DNA of 64,000 bases, taken from positions 496,001-560,000 of the forward strand of contig NZ_FCNY02000001.1 of assembly GCF_001544575.2 (NCBI RefSeq). Reading direction: 5' to 3'. Below the pieces are notes generated by a model, which was not told the DNA's origin, ran no database searches, and saw nothing but the letters and a program-made list of their open reading frames with translations. The stretch is from Caballeronia cordobensis. Lineage in GTDB: Bacteria; Pseudomonadota; Gammaproteobacteria; Burkholderiales; Burkholderiaceae. Below, piece by piece: positions 47,616 through 55,400 of the stretch. The position numbers and the translations under genes are program-made. Positions within the stretch are counted from its first letter, which is position 1; each line of letters opens with the position of its first letter.

Positions 47616-48722
47616 ATGCCCACGAAGAAAACCGGTCACCAACTGGCTGATATCCTGTTCCCCGAGGCTAGAGAACAGCAAGAGTTCGCAGACGGGATAC
47701 TCTCGGTTCCTCCTGAACAACGTAAGCTTCACACCGAAACCTACGACTTCACCGTCGAGACTATCGTGGAAAAACTCGCGGACGAATCCATTTATATCCC
47801 CCATTTCCAGCGGCGTTACGTTTGGACAGAACCGCAGGCTTCCCGATTGGTTGAATCGCTGATAATTCAATGCCCGATCCCTGTCATTTACCTCAATCAA
47901 GAGAACGACGAACGACTTTCCGTAATTGACGGCAATCAACGTCTTACAACGATCAAACGCTTCATAGAAAATCAATTCGCGTTGAAGGGGCTAACCGCCT
48001 ACCCAGAACTTGAAGGCAGTCGATTTTTTGAACTCGACCCGCGCTTTCAGCGCCACATACAAAATCGAACATTGCGATGCATTGTCATATTGAAGGATAC
48101 GCATCCGCAAGTAAAATTTGATGTATTTGAAAGACTAAATACCGGAGCAGCAAAGCTTACCCCACAAGAGTTACGTCATGGCCTCTATTTCGGCGATTTG
48201 ATGACGCTCGCCGCTGCGGTAGTAAAGGAAAGTGAGCTTTTGGCTCTGTTAGAAATAAAGAACGACAAGCGGATGAAGGCCGAGGAGCTTGTGCTACGCT
48301 TTTGGGCTCTCAATTCAGAATTTCAAAATTACAGAAAACCGTTAGCAACGTTTATAAACACATTTTCAGAGAAAAACCGACGCCTAACCAGCGAAGAACA
48401 AGAGCAATTCAAAAGAAATTTTGCCAATACTCTTGGCGCGGTCAGATCGCTTCTGGGAGATTTGACCTTTAGGATCTTCGACCGCGCTCTTCGTGTAGAA
48501 AGCTCGTTCAACTCGGCTCTGTATGACGCTCTCATGTTGGGTGTCGCTCAGCTCATGGCGAAAGACGATCTTACGGCGATATCGACAAAGAAAGCGCAAC
48601 TATTGCTGGCCGGCTTGATAGAAGGGGACGAACAGTTTCGCAAATCGATCAGCATCGCGACTAGTGACGATAGCCAAGTTAGATACCGCGTCAATGCTAT
48701 TCGCAAGTTGTTCGCCAAATAA
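47616..48722 (+). CDS. DUF262 (ParB/GmrS-like nuclease fold) protein
   Basis: A 368-aa protein. The DUF262 domain (about 45-200) has YIPHFQRRYVWTEPQASRLVESL and the hallmark VIDGNQRLTTIKRFI (DGNQR at 105-109), the motif that in ParB/Srx-like proteins binds nucleotide and that in GmrSD, BrxU and SspE-type proteins powers cleavage of foreign DNA. NRTLRCIVILKDTHPQVKFDVFERLNTGAAKLTPQELRHGLYFGD is also typical. The C-terminal half is helical and lacks a DUF1524 HNH nuclease, so the effector is probably the HEPN protein encoded 10 bp downstream. The coding sequence is visibly lower in GC than its surroundings, a sign of transfer. Confidence 0.85.
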   Translation: MPTKKTGHQLADILFPEAREQQEFADGILSVPPEQRKLHTETYDFTVETIVEKLADESIYIPHFQRRYVWTEPQASRLVESLIIQCPIPVIYLNQENDERLSVIDGNQRLTTIKRFIENQFALKGLTAYPELEGSRFFELDPRFQRHIQNRTLRCIVILKDTHPQVKFDVFERLNTGAAKLTPQELRHGLYFGDLMTLAAAVVKESELLALLEIKNDKRMKAEELVLRFWALNSEFQNYRKPLATFINTFSEKNRRLTSEEQEQFKRNFANTLGAVRSLLGDLTFRIFDRALRVESSFNSALYDALMLGVAQLMAKDDLTAISTKKAQLLLAGLIEGDEQFRKSISIATSDDSQVRYRVNAIRKLFAK

Positions 48723-48732
48723 GAGTGAACTG

Positions 48733-49458
48733 ATGGCCTACAAGAAGAGTCGCGCGCGGACACAACTAAGCACGGTTTATTCAGAAATTTCAGATCGCCT
48801 CAAGCTTGCAGATCGGAAAGTGATTGACCCTGTAATCAGGGAGTATGTAATTGCCGCAGCGATATTTCTTGCACACGCGGAGATCGAAAATTTTATCGAA
48901 GACATTGTTGCCGGATTTGCGCAAGGAATTAAGGCGAAGGCGTTGAAGGGTTCTTCCCTCCCAGGAAATCTTAGGTCGCACTTATTTTTGACAAAAGCCA
49001 ATGCCATACAGATTTTCGGAAATTATCTGGCCGCCAGCTCCGAAAAAGATCTATTAAAAAATTTCACGACGGCGATGCAGGGATCGGCAGGGGACATTAT
49101 GACTGATCAAAAGGTTGTGACCCATATTACTGGAAAGGATATTTATGGAAGCCTTAAATATCCGTCAGAAGACAATCTGAAAAAGCTGTTTTTTCGTTTG
49201 GGCATCAATGATCTTTTTCAACAGTTGAGCGCCCATTTGAAGCAAGATGCCGTCGCGTTGCTCAAGTCATTGGGGAGCTTACGCACTCAGCTTGCGCACA
49301 CGGGAACCTTGCCTGGAATATCTTGCAAAGACGTCCGTGAGAAACTGGATGACGCTGAACGTTTTGTCAGCGCCTTAGATCGGCTCATGTATCGAATCAC
49401 AATCGAAAATCTGGGGGCTGCCATTTGGCGAAAGCATCTATGTCAGCCCGCAACATGA
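48733..49458 (+). CDS. HEPN-domain protein (RiboL-PSP/MAE_28990-type), candidate RNase toxin
   Basis: A 241-aa all-helical protein starting MAYKKSRARTQLSTVYSEIS. IREYVIAAAIFLAHAEIENFIEDIV is the first HEPN helix pair. GSLRTQLAHTG places the ribonuclease motif R184-x4-H189 in the C-terminal helix, followed by DVREKLDDAERFVSALDRL. Catalytic HEPN proteins cleave RNA as effectors in abortive infection and toxin-antitoxin systems. It is lower in GC and follows the DUF262 gene by 10 bp, so they are probably one operon and one two-gene defence unit. Confidence 0.78.
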   Translation: MAYKKSRARTQLSTVYSEISDRLKLADRKVIDPVIREYVIAAAIFLAHAEIENFIEDIVAGFAQGIKAKALKGSSLPGNLRSHLFLTKANAIQIFGNYLAASSEKDLLKNFTTAMQGSAGDIMTDQKVVTHITGKDIYGSLKYPSEDNLKKLFFRLGINDLFQQLSAHLKQDAVALLKSLGSLRTQLAHTGTLPGISCKDVREKLDDAERFVSALDRLMYRITIENLGAAIWRKHLCQPAT

Positions 49459-49556
49459 CGCTCCCAATCCAGCAACCTAGCCCAAACCGCCGCACACAAT
49501 GCGAACGTGCTCGACGTCGCGACGGATATTCAAGTGTTCAAGAGGAGTGCGCCAAG

Positions 49557-50266
49557 ATGCAACTGTGGGGTCAATCGCTAGATTTTTGGGACCGACTGTG
49601 CGTTTGCGGAATATGGATTTCCGGTTTCGCAGGGCTATTGCCGTAATCGCGGGCCTTTTCACGGGCATTGTCGGCCATCAATTGTCAGAACTCAGCCAAA
49701 AAGCCGCCGACGAGCGGATCGCTGAAGCCAACGCGCGAGGCGATGAAGCGAGAGCTCTGGCCGCCAGTTCCAATGAACGTGCCAAGGAATCGGAATTAAG
49801 ACTGGAGCGGTTGCGCAGGCAGGTGGCCCCTCGTCAGCTCAAACGCGACATTTTCTTGGCGGCTCTGAATGGCCAACCCAAAGCACGCGTTGAACTTGTA
49901 TATTTGCGTGACGACCCAGAATGTTTTGATGTCGCCCAGCAAATCTGGCGCGCTTTGCAAGACGCTCGATGGGATGTGTTGCCCCCCGCTCCAATTCTGC
50001 AGAGCGCATCACCCGGCGCGTTACAAAGCCCAACCGCCGTGACTGTCGACGGCCAGCCCGCTGGCGTAACGGTCGTAACGGATTCGGTTTCAGAGAGAGA
50101 GTCGAATGCGGGCGTCGAACAGATGACAGGGCAATCGTGGGAGAAAACGCCGTGGACGGTGCTTACTTATGCGCTTGTCCAGTCGTTGGGCCAAGCAGGT
50201 GGTCATGGCGGCGGCCCAAATAGTCCGCCAAAGGGAACGCTTCGCGTCGTCGTTGCCCCGAGGTGA
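49557..50266 (+). pseudogene. Membrane-anchored coiled-coil protein, apparently frameshifted
   Basis: An ATG at 49557 with a strong ribosome-binding site (AGAGGAGTGCGCCAAG) opens MQLWGQSLDFWDRLCVCGIWISGFAGLLP and stops at 49646. The other frame continues AVIAGLFTGIVGHQLSELSQKAADERIAEANARGDEARAL and runs to 50266. Joined by inserting one G in TTGCC (49640-49646) they give one N-terminal transmembrane region (about 15-45), a coiled coil (about 50-100), and a globular C-terminal domain with ELVYLRDDPECFDVAQQIWRALQDARWDVLPP. This resembles uncharacterised membrane proteins common in proteobacterial islands. Function unknown. The longer frame alone (from 49613) would make a protein lacking the native N-terminus. 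Confidence 0.7.
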
Positions 50267-50356
50267 TAGCGCGGAATAGACGCGTCAGCCATCGATGCAC
50301 GCCACCCGCCCATGACTTGCACCCTTGCGGTCCTAGGATCTTGCTCCCGGCGGGAG

Positions 50357-50677
50357 TCATGGACTGGTAGTCGTCTCGTCAGCGATCCGCGTGAATACGT
50401 CGTTCTCGAACACGAGCGTCACTTGATACTGCTGCGCTCCGGGCAGCGGCGAAGTGCCCCATGTGCAAACAGTAATACCGCCAGACGAACTCTGCGCCCT
50501 AGGCTCTCCGACGACCGACACAATGTCGTCGTAGGTCTTGCCCCCCATGTTTCCCAGCGATACGAATCTGCTATTCAACGATTTCGCTTGCGACTGTCCG
50601 GTCATTGAGTTGAGGCATCCTCCCACGAACAACACGGCAAATGCAATTCCCATGACTATCAGGTAGCTCTCGGCCAT
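50357..50677 (-). CDS. Small lipoprotein
   Basis: A 106-aa protein. The signal sequence MAESYLIVMGIAFAVLFVGGC ends in a lipobox-like FVGGC (Cys21). NMGGKTYDDIVSVVGEPRAQSSSGGITVCTWGT recalls BamE/SmpA-type small lipoproteins, where a short Y/F-x-D-x2-VxxxGxP segment is usual. AACGAGGAATAG precedes the ATG at 50677. Function unknown. Confidence 0.7.
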   Translation of the reverse strand: MAESYLIVMGIAFAVLFVGGCLNSMTGQSQAKSLNSRFVSLGNMGGKTYDDIVSVVGEPRAQSSSGGITVCTWGTSPLPGAQQYQVTLVFENDVFTRIADETTTSP

Positions 50678-51146
50678 CTATTCCTCGTTGTGCGGTATAA
50701 GATTTTTTTTGTGGCACTGAAAAAATTTTTAACGACCCCCTGCGCCATCGCTCAATTTTTCTAAGACCACCTACCTCATGGCAGGCCGGCATTTTGTCTG
50801 GCTGGTTCCGGGCGCATGTCTTGTGCCGGGTCGTTCGTCAGGTAATAGCGATCAATTGCCACTTGCGAGCGAGAGCCGGACGTGACCACCTGCGAAGTCG
50901 GAGGCGCGCGTTTGATATTTCGTGCTTGTTTCGCTTGCGACAGAAATAGCCCCGCAATGTCTACGAACCGACGGCTTTCGTCTGATTATAGTATCGCCGA
51001 TCCTGATGTGCGCGTGGTAGCGCGAGGACCGACTCGCACGGCAAGCCAACGTTTGTGAATTCGTCGTTTCCGCTGGGATGGCCAGGTGCGCCAACGGGCG
51101 ACTAACAGCAGTAGATGTAGTCTTAGTGTCACATGGCAGCTGACTT
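50678..51146. other. Non-coding stretch in element A
   Basis: About 470 bp between two leftward genes. It contains T- and A-runs (around 50703-50735) and no open frame with a recognisable domain. A short frame at 50852-51094 (minus) is probably spurious. This region may hold an origin or the transfer origin of the element; I see no specific motif to prove it. Confidence 0.45.
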
Positions 51147-52058
51147 TCAATTCAAAGACTTAGGCCGATCGAAAAGTCGCAAAATCCGCCGCCGCTCATA
51201 TTCGAAGATCGGCGCGCGCATCTGCTCGGTGAGCCGATCAAGCGCTTTCCACGCCCTGCTGTTCAATGCGCTGTCGGCGCGCGTCATGCTTGAATACATG
51301 CGCGTGCTCCTGTCCGATTGACGGCGACGCGAGACCCGCTCGCCAATCTGCGGTGACGCCTCGGCAAGGATGGCTTGGACGGGATTAAGGCGACCCTTGA
51401 GTCTGCGAAACTTAAAATATGGGGAAAGTGCCGTGAAGTCGAATTCACGCGCCGCCCGAATCGTGGCGAATGGCATCGCGCCGCCCTTCAGCGTCAACTC
51501 CATGCGTGCACGGTGTTCGCTCGTCGGTAGCGGTTGCTTGTCATCGACGGTCTTGAAATAGACTCGCTGGCTTAGGTCATCGGTCTGGTTGCCAATATTT
51601 AATACCCGATCGGCGGCGATGAGGACTCGATTGCGCCGATGCCGGGTAATACTCGTCACGTCACCCTTGAACCGTCCGCCAAACCGCCGGTTTGAACTAA
51701 CAACGCTGGCGCTGAATTTATAGAAATTCGCGGCAAGGTCGATCAATTCGTCCCTCGTGGCAGTCCGAGCCCGAGCGTCGAAGCTCACTTCTAATCCGAC
51801 CAGCATCGGGCCTCGGGCGAATGGGAACGCTCTCTCGATGCACTCTATCCGCACTTTTGCCTCTTCCCAGCTCTGCACATCTTGCAGGGTCACAATGAAG
51901 CGGGTTGCCGCGCCGCCGTCTCCTCTATCTAATGGTTCCACATAGTTCTTCAATTGGAACCGGCGATAGATGGCGTCGCCCTTCGTTGGACTGGTCGTTT
52001 CGATGAGAAAACTCAACCAGTCCACCATGGCGCGGAACTTGAACTTGCTATGCTCCAT
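51147..52058 (-). CDS. Putative replication-initiation-like protein of the island
   Basis: A 303-aa basic protein. Its start FKFRAMVDWLSFLIET and the later block RVYFKTVDDKQPLPTSEHRARMELTLKG recall initiator proteins of small phages and integrative elements (DWL..F at the N-terminus and a Kt-D..lp..hRaRiE segment). The last 90 residues are rich in Arg/Ser. I cannot name the catalytic residues, so this is resemblance only. It is the last gene of a leftward three-gene operon with a ribbon-helix-helix protein. Confidence 0.5.
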   Translation of the reverse strand: MEHSKFKFRAMVDWLSFLIETTSPTKGDAIYRRFQLKNYVEPLDRGDGGAATRFIVTLQDVQSWEEAKVRIECIERAFPFARGPMLVGLEVSFDARARTATRDELIDLAANFYKFSASVVSSNRRFGGRFKGDVTSITRHRRNRVLIAADRVLNIGNQTDDLSQRVYFKTVDDKQPLPTSEHRARMELTLKGGAMPFATIRAAREFDFTALSPYFKFRRLKGRLNPVQAILAEASPQIGERVSRRRQSDRSTRMYSSMTRADSALNSRAWKALDRLTEQMRAPIFEYERRRILRLFDRPKSLN

Positions 52059-52068
52059 CCCCCCACCC

Positions 52069-52404
52069 TTAATGCGGCGCTGCCATCACCGTGCGCACTC
52101 GCCACGGGCAATGGAGCGTTGGATCGATCTCGATTTCAAAGGCGTCGATCTCGGCAGGCTTGCTTGGTGGCGTCGTCAACTCGCGTGCTCGGCAAATGAA
52201 TTCGAGCACGTCCCGCAGCAAGTAAATTGGGCGGGGGTAGCCTTGGCGCTGCATTCGGCCGTATGGCTCTAGCCGCAATCCAAGATAGTTGGCGCTCTCA
52301 TTGCGTCGCATCTCCTCCAGCGCGCCATCCCATGCTCGCACAGGTCCAATGAACTTTCGCACCACGTGCGCGGCCTCGCTTGAGCTTACGGCTTTATCTT
52401 TCAT
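52069..52404 (-). CDS. Small protein of unknown function, middle gene of the RHH operon
   Basis: A 111-aa protein, MKDKAVSSSEAAHVVRKFIGPVRAWDGALEEMRRNESANYLGLRLEPYGRMQRQGYPRPIYLLRDVLEFI. SSSEAAHVV at the start and RPIYLLRDVLEFI later suggest a winged-helix excisionase-like DNA-binding protein of the MerR/AlpA type. It overlaps the upstream gene by 4 bp (52401-52404, ATGA). No family named with confidence. Confidence 0.65.
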   Translation of the reverse strand: MKDKAVSSSEAAHVVRKFIGPVRAWDGALEEMRRNESANYLGLRLEPYGRMQRQGYPRPIYLLRDVLEFICRARELTTPPSKPAEIDAFEIEIDPTLHCPWRVRTVMAAPH

Positions 52405-52835
52405 CGCCCGACCTCGCCATAGGACAGCGAATAGCTGATCTTTTCGACGACGGCCCTAGCTTGCTCGCGAGTGAGCCTCAGCGAAACGCCGTCCGTGATC
52501 TCCACCTCGATCTTCCCATCGCTCATTCCGTGGTGGTGCTTATTCATTGCCGCCATGCTCGAGGTCAGCCGAATGAGGCCATGCGTCGCGAAGAAACGAA
52601 GCGCGCCAGCCCGGTTCACTGAGGGGAGCTTGTCCGGGTCAATTTTCTCCTTCACCTGCCCCCAAACATGCCGCACCCATTCATCCCAATCACAGCATGA
52701 GTGCGCTGCCAGCATGTCGATAGCCTTCCACGTGGCCGAATCCAGCCGAATGAAGGTCCTTTTACCATCGAGTTCAAGTGCACGCGCCTTAGGATCGCTC
52801 TCGAGTTCGGTGTCGGCTTGCTTATCGTTCGTCAC
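52401..52835 (-). CDS. Ribbon-helix-helix DNA-binding protein
   Basis: About 144 aa from a GTG at 52835, preceded by TTAAAGGGATTAGAA. ALELDGKRTFIRLDSATWKAIDMLAAHSCCDWDEWVRHVW (about 18-57) is an RHH_4-type domain, and the C-terminal third (IEVEITDGVSLRLTREQARAVVEKISYSLSYG) is an extra module. RHH proteins of this type repress their own operon by binding tandem repeats. Two copies of CAATTATTGCCT lie directly upstream. First gene of the RHH-unknown-Rep-like operon. Confidence 0.78.
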   Translation of the reverse strand: MTNDKQADTELESDPKARALELDGKRTFIRLDSATWKAIDMLAAHSCCDWDEWVRHVWGQVKEKIDPDKLPSVNRAGALRFFATHGLIRLTSSMAAMNKHHHGMSDGKIEVEITDGVSLRLTREQARAVVEKISYSLSYGEVGR

Positions 52836-52877
52836 TTCTAATCCCTTTAAGTCAGTCAGTAAGTATCGGGACGATAG

Positions 52878-52908
52878 CAATTATTGCCTATAGCGTCAAT
52901 TATTGCCT
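52878..52908. promoter_or_regulatory. Tandem operator repeats CAATTATTGCCT
   Basis: Two exact copies at 52878-52889 and 52897-52908, 19 bp apart, followed by an inverted-looking TTGCC..GGCAA (52903-52916). They lie in the divergent promoter region between the RHH gene and the serine recombinase, the classic arrangement for an RHH repressor controlling both. Confidence 0.7.
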
Positions 52909-52971
52909 TTATTGGCAAATACGATATCATTGAGTACACATAGGATGATCGTCCTTCAACGAGGTCAGAGC

Positions 52972-53652
52972 ATGGCAAATGGGAAATTCGTCGCCTACTA
53001 CCGGGTATCGACGGCACGACAGGGAGTGAGCGGCCTAGGTCTCGATGCGCAGCGGGAAGCAGTCACGCGCTACCTGAATGGCGGTGCGTGGGAGTCGGTG
53101 GGGGAGTTCACAGAGACGGAGACCGGCAAGGGCGCGGATGCGCTGGCGAGGCGGCCTCAACTGCGCGCCGCCATCGAGCTTTGCCGAAAGACAGGCGCAC
53201 GGCTCTTGATTGCCAAACTTGACCGCCTTGCGCGGAACGTGGCCTTCATCGCGGGAATGATGGAAAGCAAGGTAGGGTTCGTCGCGTGTGACATGCCGGA
53301 GGCAAACGAACTGACCATACATATCATGGCGGCTTTTGCGGAGCACGAGGCTAAACGCATCAGCGAGCGAACACGCGATGCGCTCGCGGCCGCTAAAGCC
53401 CGTGGCGTGGTGCTCGGTGCGACCGGCCCCGCCAACCTTAAACGAAACATACAGGACCGTCAGCGCGCGGCCGATGAGTTTGCGGCGAACCTTGCCCGCA
53501 CGATCACGAGTTACCGCACCGCCGGTTTAACACAGCGTCAGATCGTTGAAGAGCTTAACAGGACCGGCGTCACGGCTGCGCGCGGCGGTAGGTGGACCCT
53601 TGGACAGTTGCAGCGCGTGTTGGCGCGGCTACCATCGTCTATTCCGGTCTAA
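52972..53652 (+). CDS. Serine recombinase (resolvase/invertase family)
   Basis: 226 aa from MANGKFVAYYRVSTARQGVSG, preceded by ACGAGGTCAGAGC. The catalytic serine is Ser13 in YYRVST. AKLDRLARNVAFIAGMM has the conserved D-R-x-x-R, and AFAEHEAKRISERTRDALAAAKARG is the linker helix. The C-terminal helix-turn-helix (GLTQRQIVEELNRTGVTAARGGRWT) binds the site. It is a small-type recombinase and probably acts as a resolvase or DNA invertase for the island. Tail-to-tail with the integrase, with overlapping stops. Confidence 0.9.
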   Translation: MANGKFVAYYRVSTARQGVSGLGLDAQREAVTRYLNGGAWESVGEFTETETGKGADALARRPQLRAAIELCRKTGARLLIAKLDRLARNVAFIAGMMESKVGFVACDMPEANELTIHIMAAFAEHEAKRISERTRDALAAAKARGVVLGATGPANLKRNIQDRQRAADEFAANLARTITSYRTAGLTQRQIVEELNRTGVTAARGGRWTLGQLQRVLARLPSSIPV

Positions 53653-55162
53653 TTCGAAGACTTCGCAACCGTCACTTGCTCGACCGCAGGAAGCAGCGTC
53701 GCAATTTCCTCAGGAACCGCCAGCAGCCGCACGACCTCGCGACGGGCGCGCGCGTCGCGCTTGTTCCAATAGGTATTTCCGGTGATGAGCTTTTCCCCAT
53801 GACCGACGATCGGCGCAAGCTGACTCAGGTTCCCGCCCGCGTCCATGATGCGGGTGATGAACGTGTGACGGAAAGAATGGAATGGCGCCTCAACACCCGT
53901 GACGCCGCAGCGCGCGCGGTAACGGCCAAACAATTTCGACGCAACATGGCTGGCACTTACGTTAAGGTCAAGCTCCGGAAAAAGGCGGACCTTACCCTCA
54001 CGCTTGGCTGCTTCGACGTGCCGCATGAGTCCCATCTCGATCAATTTATCATGCAGGGGGACAAGTCTTTTCGAGTTGCGATTCTTTAGCGTTTGCTCTT
54101 CTCCAGCATCCATTATCTCGATGCAGCAAACGTCGTCGACATAGACGAAATTTGCTAGCTCAAGCTGGCACAGTTCGCCGAGCCTCGCGCCAGTGAATAG
54201 GGCCATCGGTATTAGCCAGAACGAATACCAGTTTGGAAACCGGCGCTGCTGAAACTCTTCGGAACTGAGGAGCCGCAGTAACTGTTGATCCGAAAACGGC
54301 AGCCGCTCAGTGCTTTTGGGACTCCCGAGAGCTAAACCATCGGCGGGACTCCGTTCGAGCCTACAGTCGCCGCGCTGAACGCACCACCTGAAGAACGCAA
54401 TCACCGCGTCTAACCGATCCGCTACAGTCTTCTCAGAGATCGGTGGCAACGACAGCGCGGCGATTTCGTGTAACGTCTTGCCCTCCAGCGCCCTTAGTTT
54501 CTGCAGGTTCGGCGGCAAACGACGCAGCAACTCAAGAAATTCGACAACCTTCGGCTGTCCGATATGGCTTAGGGGCTGGTCACCAACCGCACGCAGGAAC
54601 AGTTCGAGCGCTGCCCGCATTTTTTCCTCCGTCTTGCCTCGCCATTCTTTCTTAGCCAGTTTGAACCGAGCAAACTCTTCGATCGCGGCCGACAGCATGA
54701 CGCGAGGCTGCTCGCGCTGTTTCGATTCGGCGGACACGGTAGCCGATGCGATAGCTTGCACAACGGCGCGGGCATGTGCAGCTTGCGCTACCTCCAACAC
54801 ACGGCGATGCTCGGCCTCTGTGCGGAACTGGTCGGACTTCATTTGAGAAATCCGCTGCTCCAGTTCTTCCCGCGCCTCCATGTCTCTCGCTCGCCGCTTT
54901 CGACTCTCGATGACTGCCCGTAGCGCTGCTTGGACGTTCTCGTTCACCTCTTCCCCGCTCATCCCCTTCAACTCCTCGAAAAGCCGCTGCAGCGCGATCC
55001 TGAGGGTCTGAGCGCTATCGGCGGCATGCCGAACGCTGGCTGTGCCAAGACTGCGGTAAATCTCCGCCTGTCCGATTAATGGGCGCAAGTCTAAACGGTC
55101 AGCCGGAAATACAGCGTGCCGTAGCGGTTGCGGTGAAGATGTGCAGGAAGTTTGAAGGCCAT
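53649..55162 (-). CDS. Tyrosine integrase of element A, N-terminal frameshift
   Basis: The catalytic domain is intact: TGARLGELCQLEL (Arg), an HSFRHTFITRI block (HxxR), and GHGEKLITGNTYW (His..Tyr). The N-terminus is split. ATG at 55162 opens MAFKLPAHLHRNRYGTLYFR LTV and stops with TAG at 55091-55093, while the other frame carries on with DLRPLIGQAEIYRSLGTASVRHA, the rest of the DUF6538 domain. The two join if one base is missing near 55091-55096. The open frame by itself extends to 55226. It lies next to the right attachment repeat and is the presumed integrase of element A; with the frameshift it may be inactive. Confidence 0.78.
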
Positions 55163-55183
55163 TCGCCGGATCGCGTTGGGACA

Positions 55184-55198
55184 CCCATTCGGGACACC
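55184..55198. repeat. GGGACACC repeat near right end of element A
   Basis: CCCATTCGGGACACC, matching CCCATTTGGGACACC at 46700-46714 with one mismatch. A second GGGACACC is at 55178-55185. These are candidate integrase arm-type sites; both lie 55-80 bp inside the attachment repeats. Confidence 0.55.
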
Positions 55199-55253
55199 AA
55201 GCCAAATCCGATGACGACGCGGGCAAGATTGCCTTGCTCTTCAGTTAGATAAG

Positions 55254-55305
55254 AATTCGTGGTGGAGAGGAGGAGGATCGAACTCCCGACCTTCGCATTG
55301 CGAAT
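55254..55305 (-). repeat. Internal attachment site with tRNA remnant
   Basis: The first 38 bp (55254-55291) are identical to the left repeat. Beyond them the tRNA likeness continues on the minus strand as TTCGCAATGCGA, an anticodon loop and stem with anticodon CGC, then stops. No D-arm or acceptor 5' strand follows. This junction separates element A from element B. Confidence 0.82.
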
Positions 55306-55355
55306 GTAAAAACAGCGCTATACTATTCATGGCTTATGGCGTTAAAGACCAATAT

Positions 55356-55374
55356 TTGCCACAATCTTGCCACA
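55356..55374. repeat. Tandem TTGCCACA repeats
   Basis: TTGCCACA at 55356-55363 and 55367-55374, 11 bp apart, between the attachment site and the integrase gene. The spacing fits arm-type binding sites of a tyrosine integrase. Confidence 0.55.
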
Positions 55375-55400
55375 CTTAGAATGAGCAAGCGCCTAGAAAA

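Larger units (their letters stand above)
46600..55291. mobile_element. Integrated element A between 38-bp tRNA-derived direct repeats
   Basis: Bounded by identical 38-bp repeats (46600-46637 and 55254-55291), each the 3' end of a tRNA gene on the minus strand. It contains a tyrosine integrase next to the right repeat, a serine recombinase, a ribbon-helix-helix/Rep-like operon and cargo genes (DUF262, HEPN and others). CCATTtGGGACACC-type repeats stand inside both ends. No conjugation genes are seen, so it is an integrative, possibly mobilisable island. The frameshift in its integrase suggests it may no longer move by itself. Confidence 0.8.

Noticed and set aside
50852..51094. 80-codon leftward frame in element A
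   Set aside because: No ribosome-binding site, no domain, and atypical composition; treated as non-coding.
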